This document shows, piece after piece, positions 9,246 through 16,799 of a stretch of DNA of 64,000 nt. A program made the translations under genes and the position numbers. A model generated the notes under the pieces. That model did no database searches, was not told the origin of the DNA, and worked only from the letters and a program-made list of their open reading frames with translations. Each line of letters begins with the position of its first letter. Positions within the stretch are counted from its first letter, which is position 1. The DNA is from Pseudomonadota bacterium (lineage in GTDB: Bacteria > Pseudomonadota > Gammaproteobacteria > Steroidobacterales > Steroidobacteraceae): the NCBI GenBank assembly GCA_016704655.1, contig JADIZR010000009.1, positions 62,001-126,000 on the forward strand. The letters are read 5' to 3'.

Positions 9246-10700
9246 CTACTGGCCGGTCTTGCGCAACGCGCTGTTGCGAAAGCCATAGAACACGTAGATC
9301 AGGAACCCCAGCGCGGTCCAGACGCCCAGCCGCAGCCACGTGTCGCGCGGCAGCGAAACCATCATCGCCGAACAGACCAGCGCGCCGCCGATGCAGACAA
9401 GCCACGGCGCGCGCACGCGGAACGGGCGCTTGAGTGCGGGCTGCGAATAGCGCAGCACCAGCACGCCGATGCACACCGTCGTGAACGCGAGCAGCGTGCC
9501 GATCGACACCAGTTCGCCCAGGATCGTGACCGGAAACAGGCCGGCGATCACCGCCGCGAGCGTGCCCGTAATCAGCGTGCCGATGTACGGCGTCTTGTGC
9601 GTCGGATGCACCTTGCGGAAAAACTTCGGCAATAGCCCGTCGACCGACATCGCGTAGAAGATGCGCGGCTGGCCGAGCATCATCACCAGCATCACCGAGG
9701 TCATGCCGGCGATGGCGCCGAGCTTGATCCAACCCGAAAGCCACGAGAGTTCCGGATGCCGGTCCAGCGCCAGGGCCACCGGTGCGGCGGTGCCCAGCTG
9801 GCTGTAGTGCACCATGCCGGTCAGTACCGCCGAAACCAGGACGTACAGGATGGTGCAGACCACGAGGCTGCCCATGATGCCGATCGGCATGTCACGCTGC
9901 GGATTCTTCGCTTCCTGCGCGGCGGTCGAGACCGCGTCGAAGCCGATGTAGGCGAAGAAGATGATGCCGGCGGCCTGGAACACGCCGCTCCAGCCGAACT
10001 TGCCGAATTCGCCCGTGTTCGGTGGGATGAACGGTTGCCAGTTGGCGCCGTCGATGACCCACATGCCGAAGCCGATGAACAGGATGATCACCGCGACCTT
10101 GATCGCCACGACCACGGCGTTGAAGCGCGCCGACTGGTGGATGCCGACATAGCAGAGGCAGGTCATTGCCGCGATGACCAGCACCGCCGGCAGGTTGATG
10201 ATCGCGCCGGTGCGCACGATTTCGAAATGACCTGCGCCCTTGGTGAACGGCGCGTTGGTGAGCGCGTCGGGCAGGTGGAACCCCAGCTGTTCGACCAGGC
10301 TGACCACGTACCCCGACCAGCCGACGGCGACGGTGCCGGCCGCGAACAGGTATTCGAGGATCAGGTTCCAGCCGATGAACCAGGCGACGCCTTCACCGAG
10401 CGTCGCGTAGGAATAGGAGTACGCGCTACCGGAGACCGGGATCATCGCCGAGAATTCCGCGTAGCAAAGGCCTGCCAGCGCGCAGCCGAGGCCGGCGATG
10501 AGGAACGAGATGATAAGGGCGGGGCCCGCGTGATTCGCGGCGGCCGTTCCCGTAAGCACGAAGATGCCGGTACCGATGATGGCGCCGATGCCCAGCAGCA
10601 CCAGTGCGCGCGCATCGAGCGTACGGCTCAGCTCGTTGCCCGACTCGTCGGCTTCGTGCAGTTCGCCGATGGGTTTGGTCGAAAACAGGCGATGCGGCAT
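9246..10700 (-). CDS. APC-superfamily amino-acid permease, cationic amino-acid transporter-like
   Basis: A 484-residue membrane protein with about 12 hydrophobic helices. The start ATG 10700 gives MPHRLFSTKPIGELHE, the short cytoplasmic tail usual in the CAT-like group; an upstream ATG at 10736 is possible. Helix 1 carries GIGAIIGTGIFVLTG, the substrate-binding unwound segment of the LeuT fold. Other family stretches are CYAEFSAMIPVSGSAYSYSY and FFAYIGFDAVSTAAQEAKNP. It probably imports or exchanges an amino acid across the inner membrane; the substrate cannot be read from sequence. It lies downstream of suhB on the same strand across a 153-bp gap holding a tandem repeat. Confidence 0.92.
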   Translation of the reverse strand: MPHRLFSTKPIGELHEADESGNELSRTLDARALVLLGIGAIIGTGIFVLTGTAAANHAGPALIISFLIAGLGCALAGLCYAEFSAMIPVSGSAYSYSYATLGEGVAWFIGWNLILEYLFAAGTVAVGWSGYVVSLVEQLGFHLPDALTNAPFTKGAGHFEIVRTGAIINLPAVLVIAAMTCLCYVGIHQSARFNAVVVAIKVAVIILFIGFGMWVIDGANWQPFIPPNTGEFGKFGWSGVFQAAGIIFFAYIGFDAVSTAAQEAKNPQRDMPIGIMGSLVVCTILYVLVSAVLTGMVHYSQLGTAAPVALALDRHPELSWLSGWIKLGAIAGMTSVMLVMMLGQPRIFYAMSVDGLLPKFFRKVHPTHKTPYIGTLITGTLAAVIAGLFPVTILGELVSIGTLLAFTTVCIGVLVLRYSQPALKRPFRVRAPWLVCIGGALVCSAMMVSLPRDTWLRLGVWTALGFLIYVFYGFRNSALRKTGQ

Positions 10701-10790
10701 GGATCGTGCGCTCGGTGTTGCGGCCCGGTCGGGCAATGCCGCCGGACTCTACCGGAGCGACCGGCAGCGGGGTAGGGGAAGTGGAGGAAG

Positions 10791-10853
10791 GACAGGAAGG
10801 ACAGGAAGGACAGGAAGGGCAGGAAGGATAGGAAGGGCAGGAAGGGCAGGAAA
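10791..10853. repeat. 9-nt tandem repeat, about seven copies
   Basis: Seven head-to-tail copies of a nonamer close to GACAGGAAG: three exact, four with one or two changes. The array ends at 10853, the base directly next to the suhB stop codon (TCA at 10854-10856 on this strand). On the minus strand a readthrough of suhB would decode the repeats as CPS tripeptides. A similar purine-rich stretch leads into it from 10771. Confidence 0.9.
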
Positions 10854-11660
10854 TCAGACGTCGCGCAAGTTCGCCGGGACGAACGGGCCGATGCAGGCTA
10901 CGAGTTCGTCGAATACCTTCGGCGTGCCCGCGACGACGTGACCGCCCTGGACATAAGGCTGGCCGGTGAGCGTGCCGATGCGGCCGCCGGCCTCCGTGAT
11001 CAGGAGCGTGCCGGCCGCGGTGTCCCACGCGCTCAGCCCGATTTCCCAGAAACCGTCGACGCGGCCCGCCGCGACGTAGGCGAGGTCGAGCGATGCAGCC
11101 CCCGGGCGACGCACGCCCGCGGTCGTCAGCATCATGGCCTTGAGCATCGCCATGTAGTCGTCGAGCCAGCGCGAGTTGTCGCGCTGCGGGAACCCGGTGG
11201 CCACCAGCGCGCCCTCGAGCGTCGTCTGCTTGCTGACGCGGATGCGCCGGCCATCCACCTGCGCGCCGCCACCACGCGAGGCGGTGAAGAGTTCCTGCCG
11301 CATCGGGTCGTACACCACGGCGTGCTCGAGCCGGCCACGGTGCTCGACGGCGATGGACACCGCGAAGACCGGGAAGCTGTGCAGGAAATTGGTGGTGCCG
11401 TCGAGCGGATCGATGATCCAGACGAACTCTTCGCCGCCGCTGCGGCCGGATTCCTCGGCTAGAAAGCCATGATCGGGGTGGACGCGGCGCACCGTTTCGA
11501 TGATGTCGCGCTCGGCCATGCGATCGATTTCGGTGACGAAATCATTGCGGCCCTTGGCCTGTATGCTGCTGGCAGGCACCCGGTCGAGGTTGCGCACGAT
11601 CAGGTCTCCCGCGCGGCGGGCGGCGCGGACGGCGATATTGAGCATCGGCTGCATGTTCAT
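10854..11660 (-). CDS. suhB: Inositol-1-monophosphatase family protein SuhB
   Basis: A 268-residue Mg2+-dependent phosphatase of the IMPase fold. Metal-binding motifs are FLAEESG, WIIDPLDGTTNFLH and the C-terminal LSAWDTAAGTLLITEAGG. In enterobacteria SuhB also acts in ribosomal-RNA antitermination. It is divergent from trmJ, the arrangement seen in E. coli and Pseudomonas. Start ATG 11660 (or the second Met two codons in) leaves 75 bp between the divergent genes. The 9-nt tandem repeat begins at its stop codon. Confidence 0.95.
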   Translation of the reverse strand: MNMQPMLNIAVRAARRAGDLIVRNLDRVPASSIQAKGRNDFVTEIDRMAERDIIETVRRVHPDHGFLAEESGRSGGEEFVWIIDPLDGTTNFLHSFPVFAVSIAVEHRGRLEHAVVYDPMRQELFTASRGGGAQVDGRRIRVSKQTTLEGALVATGFPQRDNSRWLDDYMAMLKAMMLTTAGVRRPGAASLDLAYVAAGRVDGFWEIGLSAWDTAAGTLLITEAGGRIGTLTGQPYVQGGHVVAGTPKVFDELVACIGPFVPANLRDV

Positions 11661-11735
11661 GCGGCTTCTCGACGTTGGCAGGTGGGCAAGAGCGGCAGGA
11701 ATGAACCCGCCAAAGGACGGCTAGAATACCAGAGC

Positions 11736-12494
11736 ATGTCCATTCGCATCGTCCTGGTCGGCACGTCACACCCCGGCAACATCGGTTCGGCGGCTCGCGC
11801 CATGAAGACCATGGGCCTGGAATCGCTCTACCTGGTGGCGCCCGAACGGTTTCCCGCAACGGAGGCCACGGTACTGGCGGCTGGCGCCGACGATGTGCTG
11901 CTCAACGCGCGCGTAGTGCCGGACGTGCGTACGGCAATCGCGGCTTGCGGGCTGGTGGTGGGCACCACCGCGCGCGGCCGGCACCTGTCGTGGCGCATCG
12001 TCGAGCCGCGTGAGGCGGCGCTCGAGATCGCAGCGGCCTCGCAGGCAAGTGACGTGGCAATCCTCTTCGGCGCCGAGCGCACGGGCTTGCAGAACGACGA
12101 CATACAGCTGTGCCACACGCTACTCACGATTCCAACCGGCACCGTCTACACGTCGCTGAACCTCGCGATGGCAGTGCAGGTGGTGGCGTATGAAGTGTGC
12201 CTGGCACTGCGCGACCGCGACACGACCGTGTCGCGTGGGGACGGACCCGTGCCGCTCGCCAGCGCTGCAGACATGGAGAAGTTCTATTCACACCTGCAGC
12301 AGGTGCTCGATGAGGTCGACTTCAAGGACCGCACGGGATCGGGTCACCTGATGGCGCGTCTGCGCCGGTTGTTCCAGCGCACGGTGCTCGACCAGAACGA
12401 GATCAACATCCTGCGTGGGATCCTCATGGCCGTGCAGGGAAGGCGACGCCGCGCGGGCGATCCGCACGTGCCCAGGGCAGAATCGGCGTCATGA
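11736..12494 (+). CDS. trmJ: tRNA (cytidine/uridine-2'-O-)-methyltransferase TrmJ
   Basis: A 252-residue SpoU/TrmD-class (SPOUT, knotted) methyltransferase that modifies position 32 of tRNAs using SAM. ATG 11736 gives MSIRIVLVGTSHPGNIGSAA, with the N-terminal S-H-PGNIGSAARAMK motif; a longer upstream in-frame extension lies in non-conserved sequence. FGAERTGLQNDDI and IPTGTVYTSLNLAMAVQVVAYE form the cofactor knot. A TAGAAT lies 9 bp before the start but no -35 is clear. It overlaps the cysteine desulfurase gene by four bases (ATGA), so they are coupled. Confidence 0.95.
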   Translation: MSIRIVLVGTSHPGNIGSAARAMKTMGLESLYLVAPERFPATEATVLAAGADDVLLNARVVPDVRTAIAACGLVVGTTARGRHLSWRIVEPREAALEIAAASQASDVAILFGAERTGLQNDDIQLCHTLLTIPTGTVYTSLNLAMAVQVVAYEVCLALRDRDTTVSRGDGPVPLASAADMEKFYSHLQQVLDEVDFKDRTGSGHLMARLRRLFQRTVLDQNEINILRGILMAVQGRRRRAGDPHVPRAESAS

Positions 12495-14065
12495 GTTCAC
12501 GGCCGATCTACCTCGACAACGCAGCGACGACGGCCGTCGATCCGCGCGTGATCGCGGCAATGAGTTCGTGCCTCGGCGCCGACGGGGATTTCGCCAATCC
12601 GTCCTCGGCGAACTACGTTTACGGCCGTGAGGCCAGCGCACGCGTCGAACGGGCGCGCGCCGAGGTCGCAGCGCTGGTGAATGCCGCGCCGGAGCAGATT
12701 CTCTTCACTTCCGGTGCGACGGAAGCGAACAACCTCGCGCTGCTCGGCGCGGCACGGTTCCACCGCGATCGGTCACGGCACATCGTGACGTCGCGCACCG
12801 AACATCCGGCCGTGCTCGACGCCTGCCGCCAGCTCGAACGCGAAGGGTGCGTCGTCACGTACCTGAAGCCTGCTCCTTCCGGCATCGTCGCTGTCGAGCA
12901 GGTTGCTGCCGCCCTGCGTCCGGACACGCTGCTCGTGTCGCTGATGCAAGTGAACAACGAAATCGGGGTGATCAACGACATCGGCTCGATCGGACGCCTC
13001 TGTCGCGGGAACGGTGTGCTGTTCCACGTCGACGCCGCGCAGAGCGCAGGCAAGCTGCCGATCGACGTGCAGCGCGACGCGATCGACCTGCTGTCGCTCA
13101 CCGCACACAAGCTCCATGGGCCTAAAGGGATCGGCGCGCTGTGCGTTCGCCGCGAGCCCCGCCTGGGGCTGGTGCCGTTGCAGTTCGGCGGCGGGCAGGA
13201 GCGTGGCCTGCGCTCCGGGACCTTGCCGACACACCAGATCGTCGGCTTCGGCACCGCATATAGCATTGCGCGCGAAGCGATGAGCGTGGACATCCCGCGC
13301 ATCGCCGGCCTGCGCGAGCAACTCTGGGGCGCACTCGCCGACATTCCTGGCATCGAGTGCAACGGCGACCCGGTGCGACGAGTGGCCGGCATCCTGAGCG
13401 TCACGGTCGACGGCGTAGAGGGCGAGACGTTGCTGCTGGCGCTCGCGGACCTCGCCGTGTCCTCCGGCTCCGCCTGCGCCAGCCTGCACGCCGAGCCTTC
13501 CTACGTTCTGCGGGCCCTCGGGCGCAGCGATCGGCTGGCACAAAGCACGTTGCGGCTGAGTCTCGGGCGTTTCACGACCGCCAGGGAGGTCGAGCAGGCC
13601 GGTATCCGGATCCGTGCGGAAATCGTCAGGCTCAGGGCAGGCGAGCCTCGGTCCGGCGCCTGTCCCGACGCGCCTGATGACCCGAGGTACAGCCCCGAGG
13701 TTCGACGCCGCCTGCACGCCTTGCCTGGCTGGGGCGACCTGCCGGACGCTGCGTCCGTCGCCAGAGGCCGGGCGGGCAACTTGGAGCAGGGAACCGAAGT
13801 CGCGTTTGCGGTCCGGATCGAGCGCAATCGGGTGGCCGAGGCCCGTTTCCGGGCGTTCGGGTGTCCACACGCCCTGGCTGCCGCTTCGTGGGTGGCCGAA
13901 GCTGCGCTGGGCCTGGACTGCGACCAGCTGGCGGCCTGGGACTGGCAGGAGGCTGCCTCGGTGCTGGGTGTGCCCCCGGCCAAATTCGGGCGGTTGCTCA
14001 CGTTGCAGGACGCAATACGCGCGGTTGTCCGGAACTGGCCGAGCACGACCGGGTCTACGGTGTAG
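12491..14065 (+). CDS. iscS: Cysteine desulfurase (IscS-like) fused to a degenerate IscU-like domain
   Basis: A 524-residue protein. Residues 1-~390 are a class-V PLP aminotransferase fold: YLDNAATT, TSGATEANN, TEHPAVLDAC, QVNNEIGVI, the PLP lysine (Lys207 in TAHKLHGPKG) and the sulfur-accepting Cys329 in SSGSACAS. It should take sulfur from cysteine as a persulfide. Residues ~400-524 align with the IscU scaffold (YSPEVRRRL, then AEARFRAFGCPHALAAASWV, then LTLQDAIRAVV). Only the second IscU cysteine (Cys458) remains. The positions of IscU Cys37, Asp39, His105 and Cys106 read Gln, Thr, Gly and Arg by my alignment. IscR, HscBA and Fdx are absent; iscA follows. The tail is unlikely to hold a [2Fe-2S] cluster in the normal way. 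Confidence 0.9.
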   Translation: MSSRPIYLDNAATTAVDPRVIAAMSSCLGADGDFANPSSANYVYGREASARVERARAEVAALVNAAPEQILFTSGATEANNLALLGAARFHRDRSRHIVTSRTEHPAVLDACRQLEREGCVVTYLKPAPSGIVAVEQVAAALRPDTLLVSLMQVNNEIGVINDIGSIGRLCRGNGVLFHVDAAQSAGKLPIDVQRDAIDLLSLTAHKLHGPKGIGALCVRREPRLGLVPLQFGGGQERGLRSGTLPTHQIVGFGTAYSIAREAMSVDIPRIAGLREQLWGALADIPGIECNGDPVRRVAGILSVTVDGVEGETLLLALADLAVSSGSACASLHAEPSYVLRALGRSDRLAQSTLRLSLGRFTTAREVEQAGIRIRAEIVRLRAGEPRSGACPDAPDDPRYSPEVRRRLHALPGWGDLPDAASVARGRAGNLEQGTEVAFAVRIERNRVAEARFRAFGCPHALAAASWVAEAALGLDCDQLAAWDWQEAASVLGVPPAKFGRLLTLQDAIRAVVRNWPSTTGSTV

Positions 14066-14101
14066 AATTTTTCCTGCCGCCCACGCCGAGGACACCACCG
14101 C

Positions 14102-14425
14102 ATGTCGATCTCCCTGACCCCCGCTGCCGCCGAACGCGTCCGCACGTTCATGGCCAATCGCGGTAAGGGCATCGGATTGCGGCTCGGTGTGAAGCAGACG
14201 GGCTGCTCTGGTTATGCCTACGTCGTCAGCTATGCCGATGAACTCGGCGCCGCGGACGTGATCTTCGAAGTGGCCGACGTCAAGGTGATTGTCGACGCCG
14301 AAAGCCTCAAGTACGTCGACGGCACCGAAATAGACTTCGTGCGGCAGGGGCTCAACGAGGCCTTCAAGTTCCGCAATCCGAACGTCAAGGGCGAGTGTGG
14401 CTGCGGCGAGAGCTTCAACGTCTAA
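14102..14425 (+). CDS. iscA: Iron-sulfur cluster assembly A-type carrier IscA/ErpA-like
   Basis: A 107-residue HesB/IscA-family protein. The three ligand cysteines are present: one in KQTGCSGYAYV (residue ~35) and two in the C-terminal GECGCGESF. A-type carriers receive Fe-S clusters and deliver them to apo-enzymes. FVRQGLNEAFKFRNPN is typical of IscA more than ErpA. It lies 36 bp after the desulfurase fusion and probably shares its transcript. Confidence 0.93.
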   Translation: MSISLTPAAAERVRTFMANRGKGIGLRLGVKQTGCSGYAYVVSYADELGAADVIFEVADVKVIVDAESLKYVDGTEIDFVRQGLNEAFKFRNPNVKGECGCGESFNV

Positions 14426-14448
14426 CTGCCCGTCCGGGCTATGTTTTC

Positions 14449-14477
14449 TTGGCCGGTGGGTCCCGTCCGGGTATACT
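14449..14477 (+). promoter_or_regulatory. Sigma-70-type promoter for ndk
   Basis: TTGGCC (14449-14454), a 17-bp spacer and TATACT (14472-14477). It starts 24 bp after the iscA stop and 122 bp before the ndk ATG, giving a long leader of about 115 nt. Confidence 0.6.
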
Positions 14478-14498
14478 GCGCCGTTAAGTTTTCAGGTT

Positions 14499-14577
14499 GG
14501 CCCCGCCCGGACCCGCGCTTGCGCGGGTTTCAGGTTTTTGGGGCCGGTTCGTCACAGCCGGCAGGCTGGCCTGCCGG
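14499..14577 (+). promoter_or_regulatory. Structured ndk leader: terminator-like nested hairpin plus second hairpin
   Basis: Within the leader, an inner stem ACCCGCG-CTTG-CGCGGGT (14511-14528) is followed by TTTCAGGTTTTT. An outer stem GGCCCC (14499-14504)/GGGGCC (14540-14545) encloses it. A second hairpin CCGGCAGG-CTGG-CCTGCCGG (14558-14577) ends 21 bp before the ndk ATG. The first could be a terminator of the isc transcript or an attenuator of ndk. Confidence 0.45.
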
Positions 14578-14598
14578 GCAATCATTCCAAGGATCCGT

Positions 14599-15024
14599 AT
14601 GTCCCTCGAACGCACGCTTTCCATCGTCAAGCCGGACGGTGTCCGCAAGAACGTCATTGGCGACGTCTACCATCGCTTTGAAAAGGCGGGGTTGCGCATC
14701 GTCGCGGCCCGCATGATGCAGCTGACGCAGGCCCAGGCCGAAGCGTTCTACGGCATTCATCGCGAGCGTCCGTTCTTCAAGGACCTGGTCTCGTACATGA
14801 TCTCCGGGCCGGTCATCGTGCAGGTGCTCGAGGGGGAAGGCGCCGTCGGTAAAAACCGCGACGTCATGGGTGCGACGGAGCCGAAGAAGGCCACGCCCGG
14901 CACGATCCGCGCCGACCTCGCCGACAGTATCGAGCAGAACGTCGTGCACGGTTCGGACAGTGCCGAAAACGCCGCCCGCGAAATCGCGTTCTTCTTCGCC
15001 GAGACGGAGCTCTGCCCGCGCTGA
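14599..15024 (+). CDS. ndk: Nucleoside diphosphate kinase
   Basis: A 141-residue enzyme that transfers the terminal phosphate of ATP to NDPs through a phospho-histidine. It starts ERTLSIVKPDGVRKNVIG. The active-site histidine is His117 in VVHGSDSAENA, and the nucleotide site includes GATEPKKATPGTIR. Length and motifs are standard. Its position before rlmN is the conserved gammaproteobacterial order. Confidence 0.97.
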   Translation: MSLERTLSIVKPDGVRKNVIGDVYHRFEKAGLRIVAARMMQLTQAQAEAFYGIHRERPFFKDLVSYMISGPVIVQVLEGEGAVGKNRDVMGATEPKKATPGTIRADLADSIEQNVVHGSDSAENAAREIAFFFAETELCPR

Positions 15025-15065
15025 GCGCGGGCGAACTCGCGCTGCGGCGCGTGGTCCACTGAGCC

Positions 15066-16799
15066 ATGGGCGAAGCAACGACGTTGACTGCACGCACCAA
15101 CCTGCTCGGGCTCACCCGGTCAAGGCTGGAAGCGTTCGTCGTTGAGATGGGCGAGAAGCCCTTCCGCGCCCGCCAGTTGTTCAAGTGGATGTACAAGCGC
15201 GCCGTGGGCGACATCGATGCGATGACGGATCTGGGCAAGGATTTCCGTCGTCGTCTCGCCGAGATCGCCGAGATCCGCACACCTGACATACACCTGTCGC
15301 AGGTTTCGGCCGACGGCACGCGCAAGTGGCTGCTCAAGGCCGAGGGCGGCCAGGCGATCGAGATGGTGTTCATCCCGGAGCCGGGTCGCGGCACGTTGTG
15401 CATCTCGAGCCAGGTCGGCTGCCAGATGGACTGCGGCTTCTGCTCGACGGCGCAGCAGGGTTTCAACCGCAACCTCGACACCGCCGAAATCGTCGGGCAG
15501 GTGTGGCTCGCCAACCGCGAGCTTGGCTATTCGCCCGACGGCGACCGCGTGATCACCAACGTCGTGTTCATGGGCATGGGCGAGCCGCTCGCGAATTACC
15601 GCAACGTGGTTCCCGCCGCCGAAATCATGATGGACGACCTCGGTCTCGATCTCTCGCGCCGCCGTGTCACGGTGAGCACGTCGGGACTCGTGCCGCAGAT
15701 GCTGCGCATCGCGGACGAGACCAACGTCGCGCTGGCCGTCTCGCTGCATGCGCCGAACGACGAGCTGCGCAGCGAGATCGTGCCGATCAACCGCAAGCAT
15801 CCGATCAAGGAGCTGCTCGACGCGTGCTGGCACTACGTCGAGAAGCAGAACGCGCGCAGCGTGACGTTCGAGTACGTCTTACTCGACGGCGTCAACGACA
15901 AACCGCAGCACGCGCGCGAACTCGCGCAGCTGCTGCGCGGCCACCCGGCGAAGGTCAACCTGATCCCGTTCAATCCGTTTCCGGGCACGACCTTCCGGCG
16001 CTCGAGCGAGGAGGCGATCGAACGTTTTCGCTTCGCCTTGGTCGCTGCCGGCGTACTCGCGCTTGCGGCGCTCGGTGTTCCGCAGGCCGGTGTCGCTGCC
16101 GAGCCGGGCAGCCGCGAGGCGATCGACCAGGCGGCCGCGGTCAACACCGAACTCGCGCTCGCCTACATGCGTGAAGGTAACCTCAAGGCCGCACGCGAGA
16201 AGATCGACAAGGCCCTGCAGCAGGACGCACGCACGGCCAATACGCAGATGGCCGCGGGATTCGTCTACGACAAGCTCGGCGACAAGAAGAAGGCGCTGTC
16301 GCACTTCGAGCAGGCCGTGAGGCTGGGTGGCAAGGACAACCCCGACGTCGTCGCGAACGCCGCTGTGTACTTCTGCATGAACGGCGAACCGAAGCGCGGC
16401 GAGCAGTACATGCTGCAGGCGGCCGCGAGTCCGCTCAACGCGCGTCCTGACGTTGCGTATACCAATGCCGGCCGGTGCGCCCGCGGTGACGGGCGGCCGA
16501 AGGACGCCGAGCAGAGTTTCCGCAAGGCGCTCGCGCGCAACCCGAAGCAACCCGATGCGCTGATGCAGATGGCAGAACTCGCGCAGGAAGGCGGCAATGG
16601 GCTGCAGGCACGAGCGTTCCTCGAGCGCTACACGGCCGTCGCGCCGGTGACAGCGGCGACGCTCTGGCTCGGCCGCAACATCGAACTTGGCCTCGGTGAT
16701 GCCGCGCAGGCCGCGCGTTACTCGCAACGCCTGAAAAACGAGTTCCCTACTTCCGAGGAGGCCTCGCGGCTCTTCGAAGCGGAACGGGCGAAGCCATGA
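15066..16799 (+). CDS. rlmN: In-frame fusion: RlmN (lacking its C-terminus) joined to a PilF-like TPR protein
   Basis: One open frame of 577 residues. Residues 1-~322 are RlmN, the radical-SAM enzyme making m2A in 23S rRNA and tRNA. The cluster ligands are Cys119, Cys123 and Cys126 (VGCQMDCGFCST), Cys112 matches E. coli Cys118, and MGMGEPLANY and NPFPGTTFRRSS are present. RlmN should continue with VRKTRGDDIDAACGQL, which carries E. coli Cys355, the cysteine needed for methyl transfer; that segment is absent. The frame passes at ~16,030 straight into the signal-like FALVAAGVLALAALGVPQAG and TPR repeats of PilF. As written RlmN would be inactive and PilF would lack its own start and signal. Either a real deletion of roughly 100-200 bp or an assembly error. 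Confidence 0.85.
   Translation: MGEATTLTARTNLLGLTRSRLEAFVVEMGEKPFRARQLFKWMYKRAVGDIDAMTDLGKDFRRRLAEIAEIRTPDIHLSQVSADGTRKWLLKAEGGQAIEMVFIPEPGRGTLCISSQVGCQMDCGFCSTAQQGFNRNLDTAEIVGQVWLANRELGYSPDGDRVITNVVFMGMGEPLANYRNVVPAAEIMMDDLGLDLSRRRVTVSTSGLVPQMLRIADETNVALAVSLHAPNDELRSEIVPINRKHPIKELLDACWHYVEKQNARSVTFEYVLLDGVNDKPQHARELAQLLRGHPAKVNLIPFNPFPGTTFRRSSEEAIERFRFALVAAGVLALAALGVPQAGVAAEPGSREAIDQAAAVNTELALAYMREGNLKAAREKIDKALQQDARTANTQMAAGFVYDKLGDKKKALSHFEQAVRLGGKDNPDVVANAAVYFCMNGEPKRGEQYMLQAAASPLNARPDVAYTNAGRCARGDGRPKDAEQSFRKALARNPKQPDALMQMAELAQEGGNGLQARAFLERYTAVAPVTAATLWLGRNIELGLGDAAQAARYSQRLKNEFPTSEEASRLFEAERAKP
16032..16799 (+). other. PilF/PilW-like part of the fusion (type IV pilus biogenesis TPR protein)
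   Basis: The last ~255 residues of the fused frame. A hydrophobic signal-like stretch is followed by AAAVNTELALAYMREGNLKA and TPR-type repeats (GFVYDKLGDKKKALSHFEQA, then AEQSFRKALARNPKQPDALM). PilF pilotin-type TPR proteins help the PilQ secretin assemble. In Pseudomonas and E. coli this gene sits exactly here, between rlmN and rodZ. No lipobox cysteine is seen in the visible part. A free copy would need a start codon upstream of 16,032, which is missing. Confidence 0.7.

Noticed and set aside
10783..10853. CRISPR array or coding Cys-Pro-Ser repeat protein
   Set aside because: Unit is only 9 nt with no spacers, and no start or independent gene covers it.
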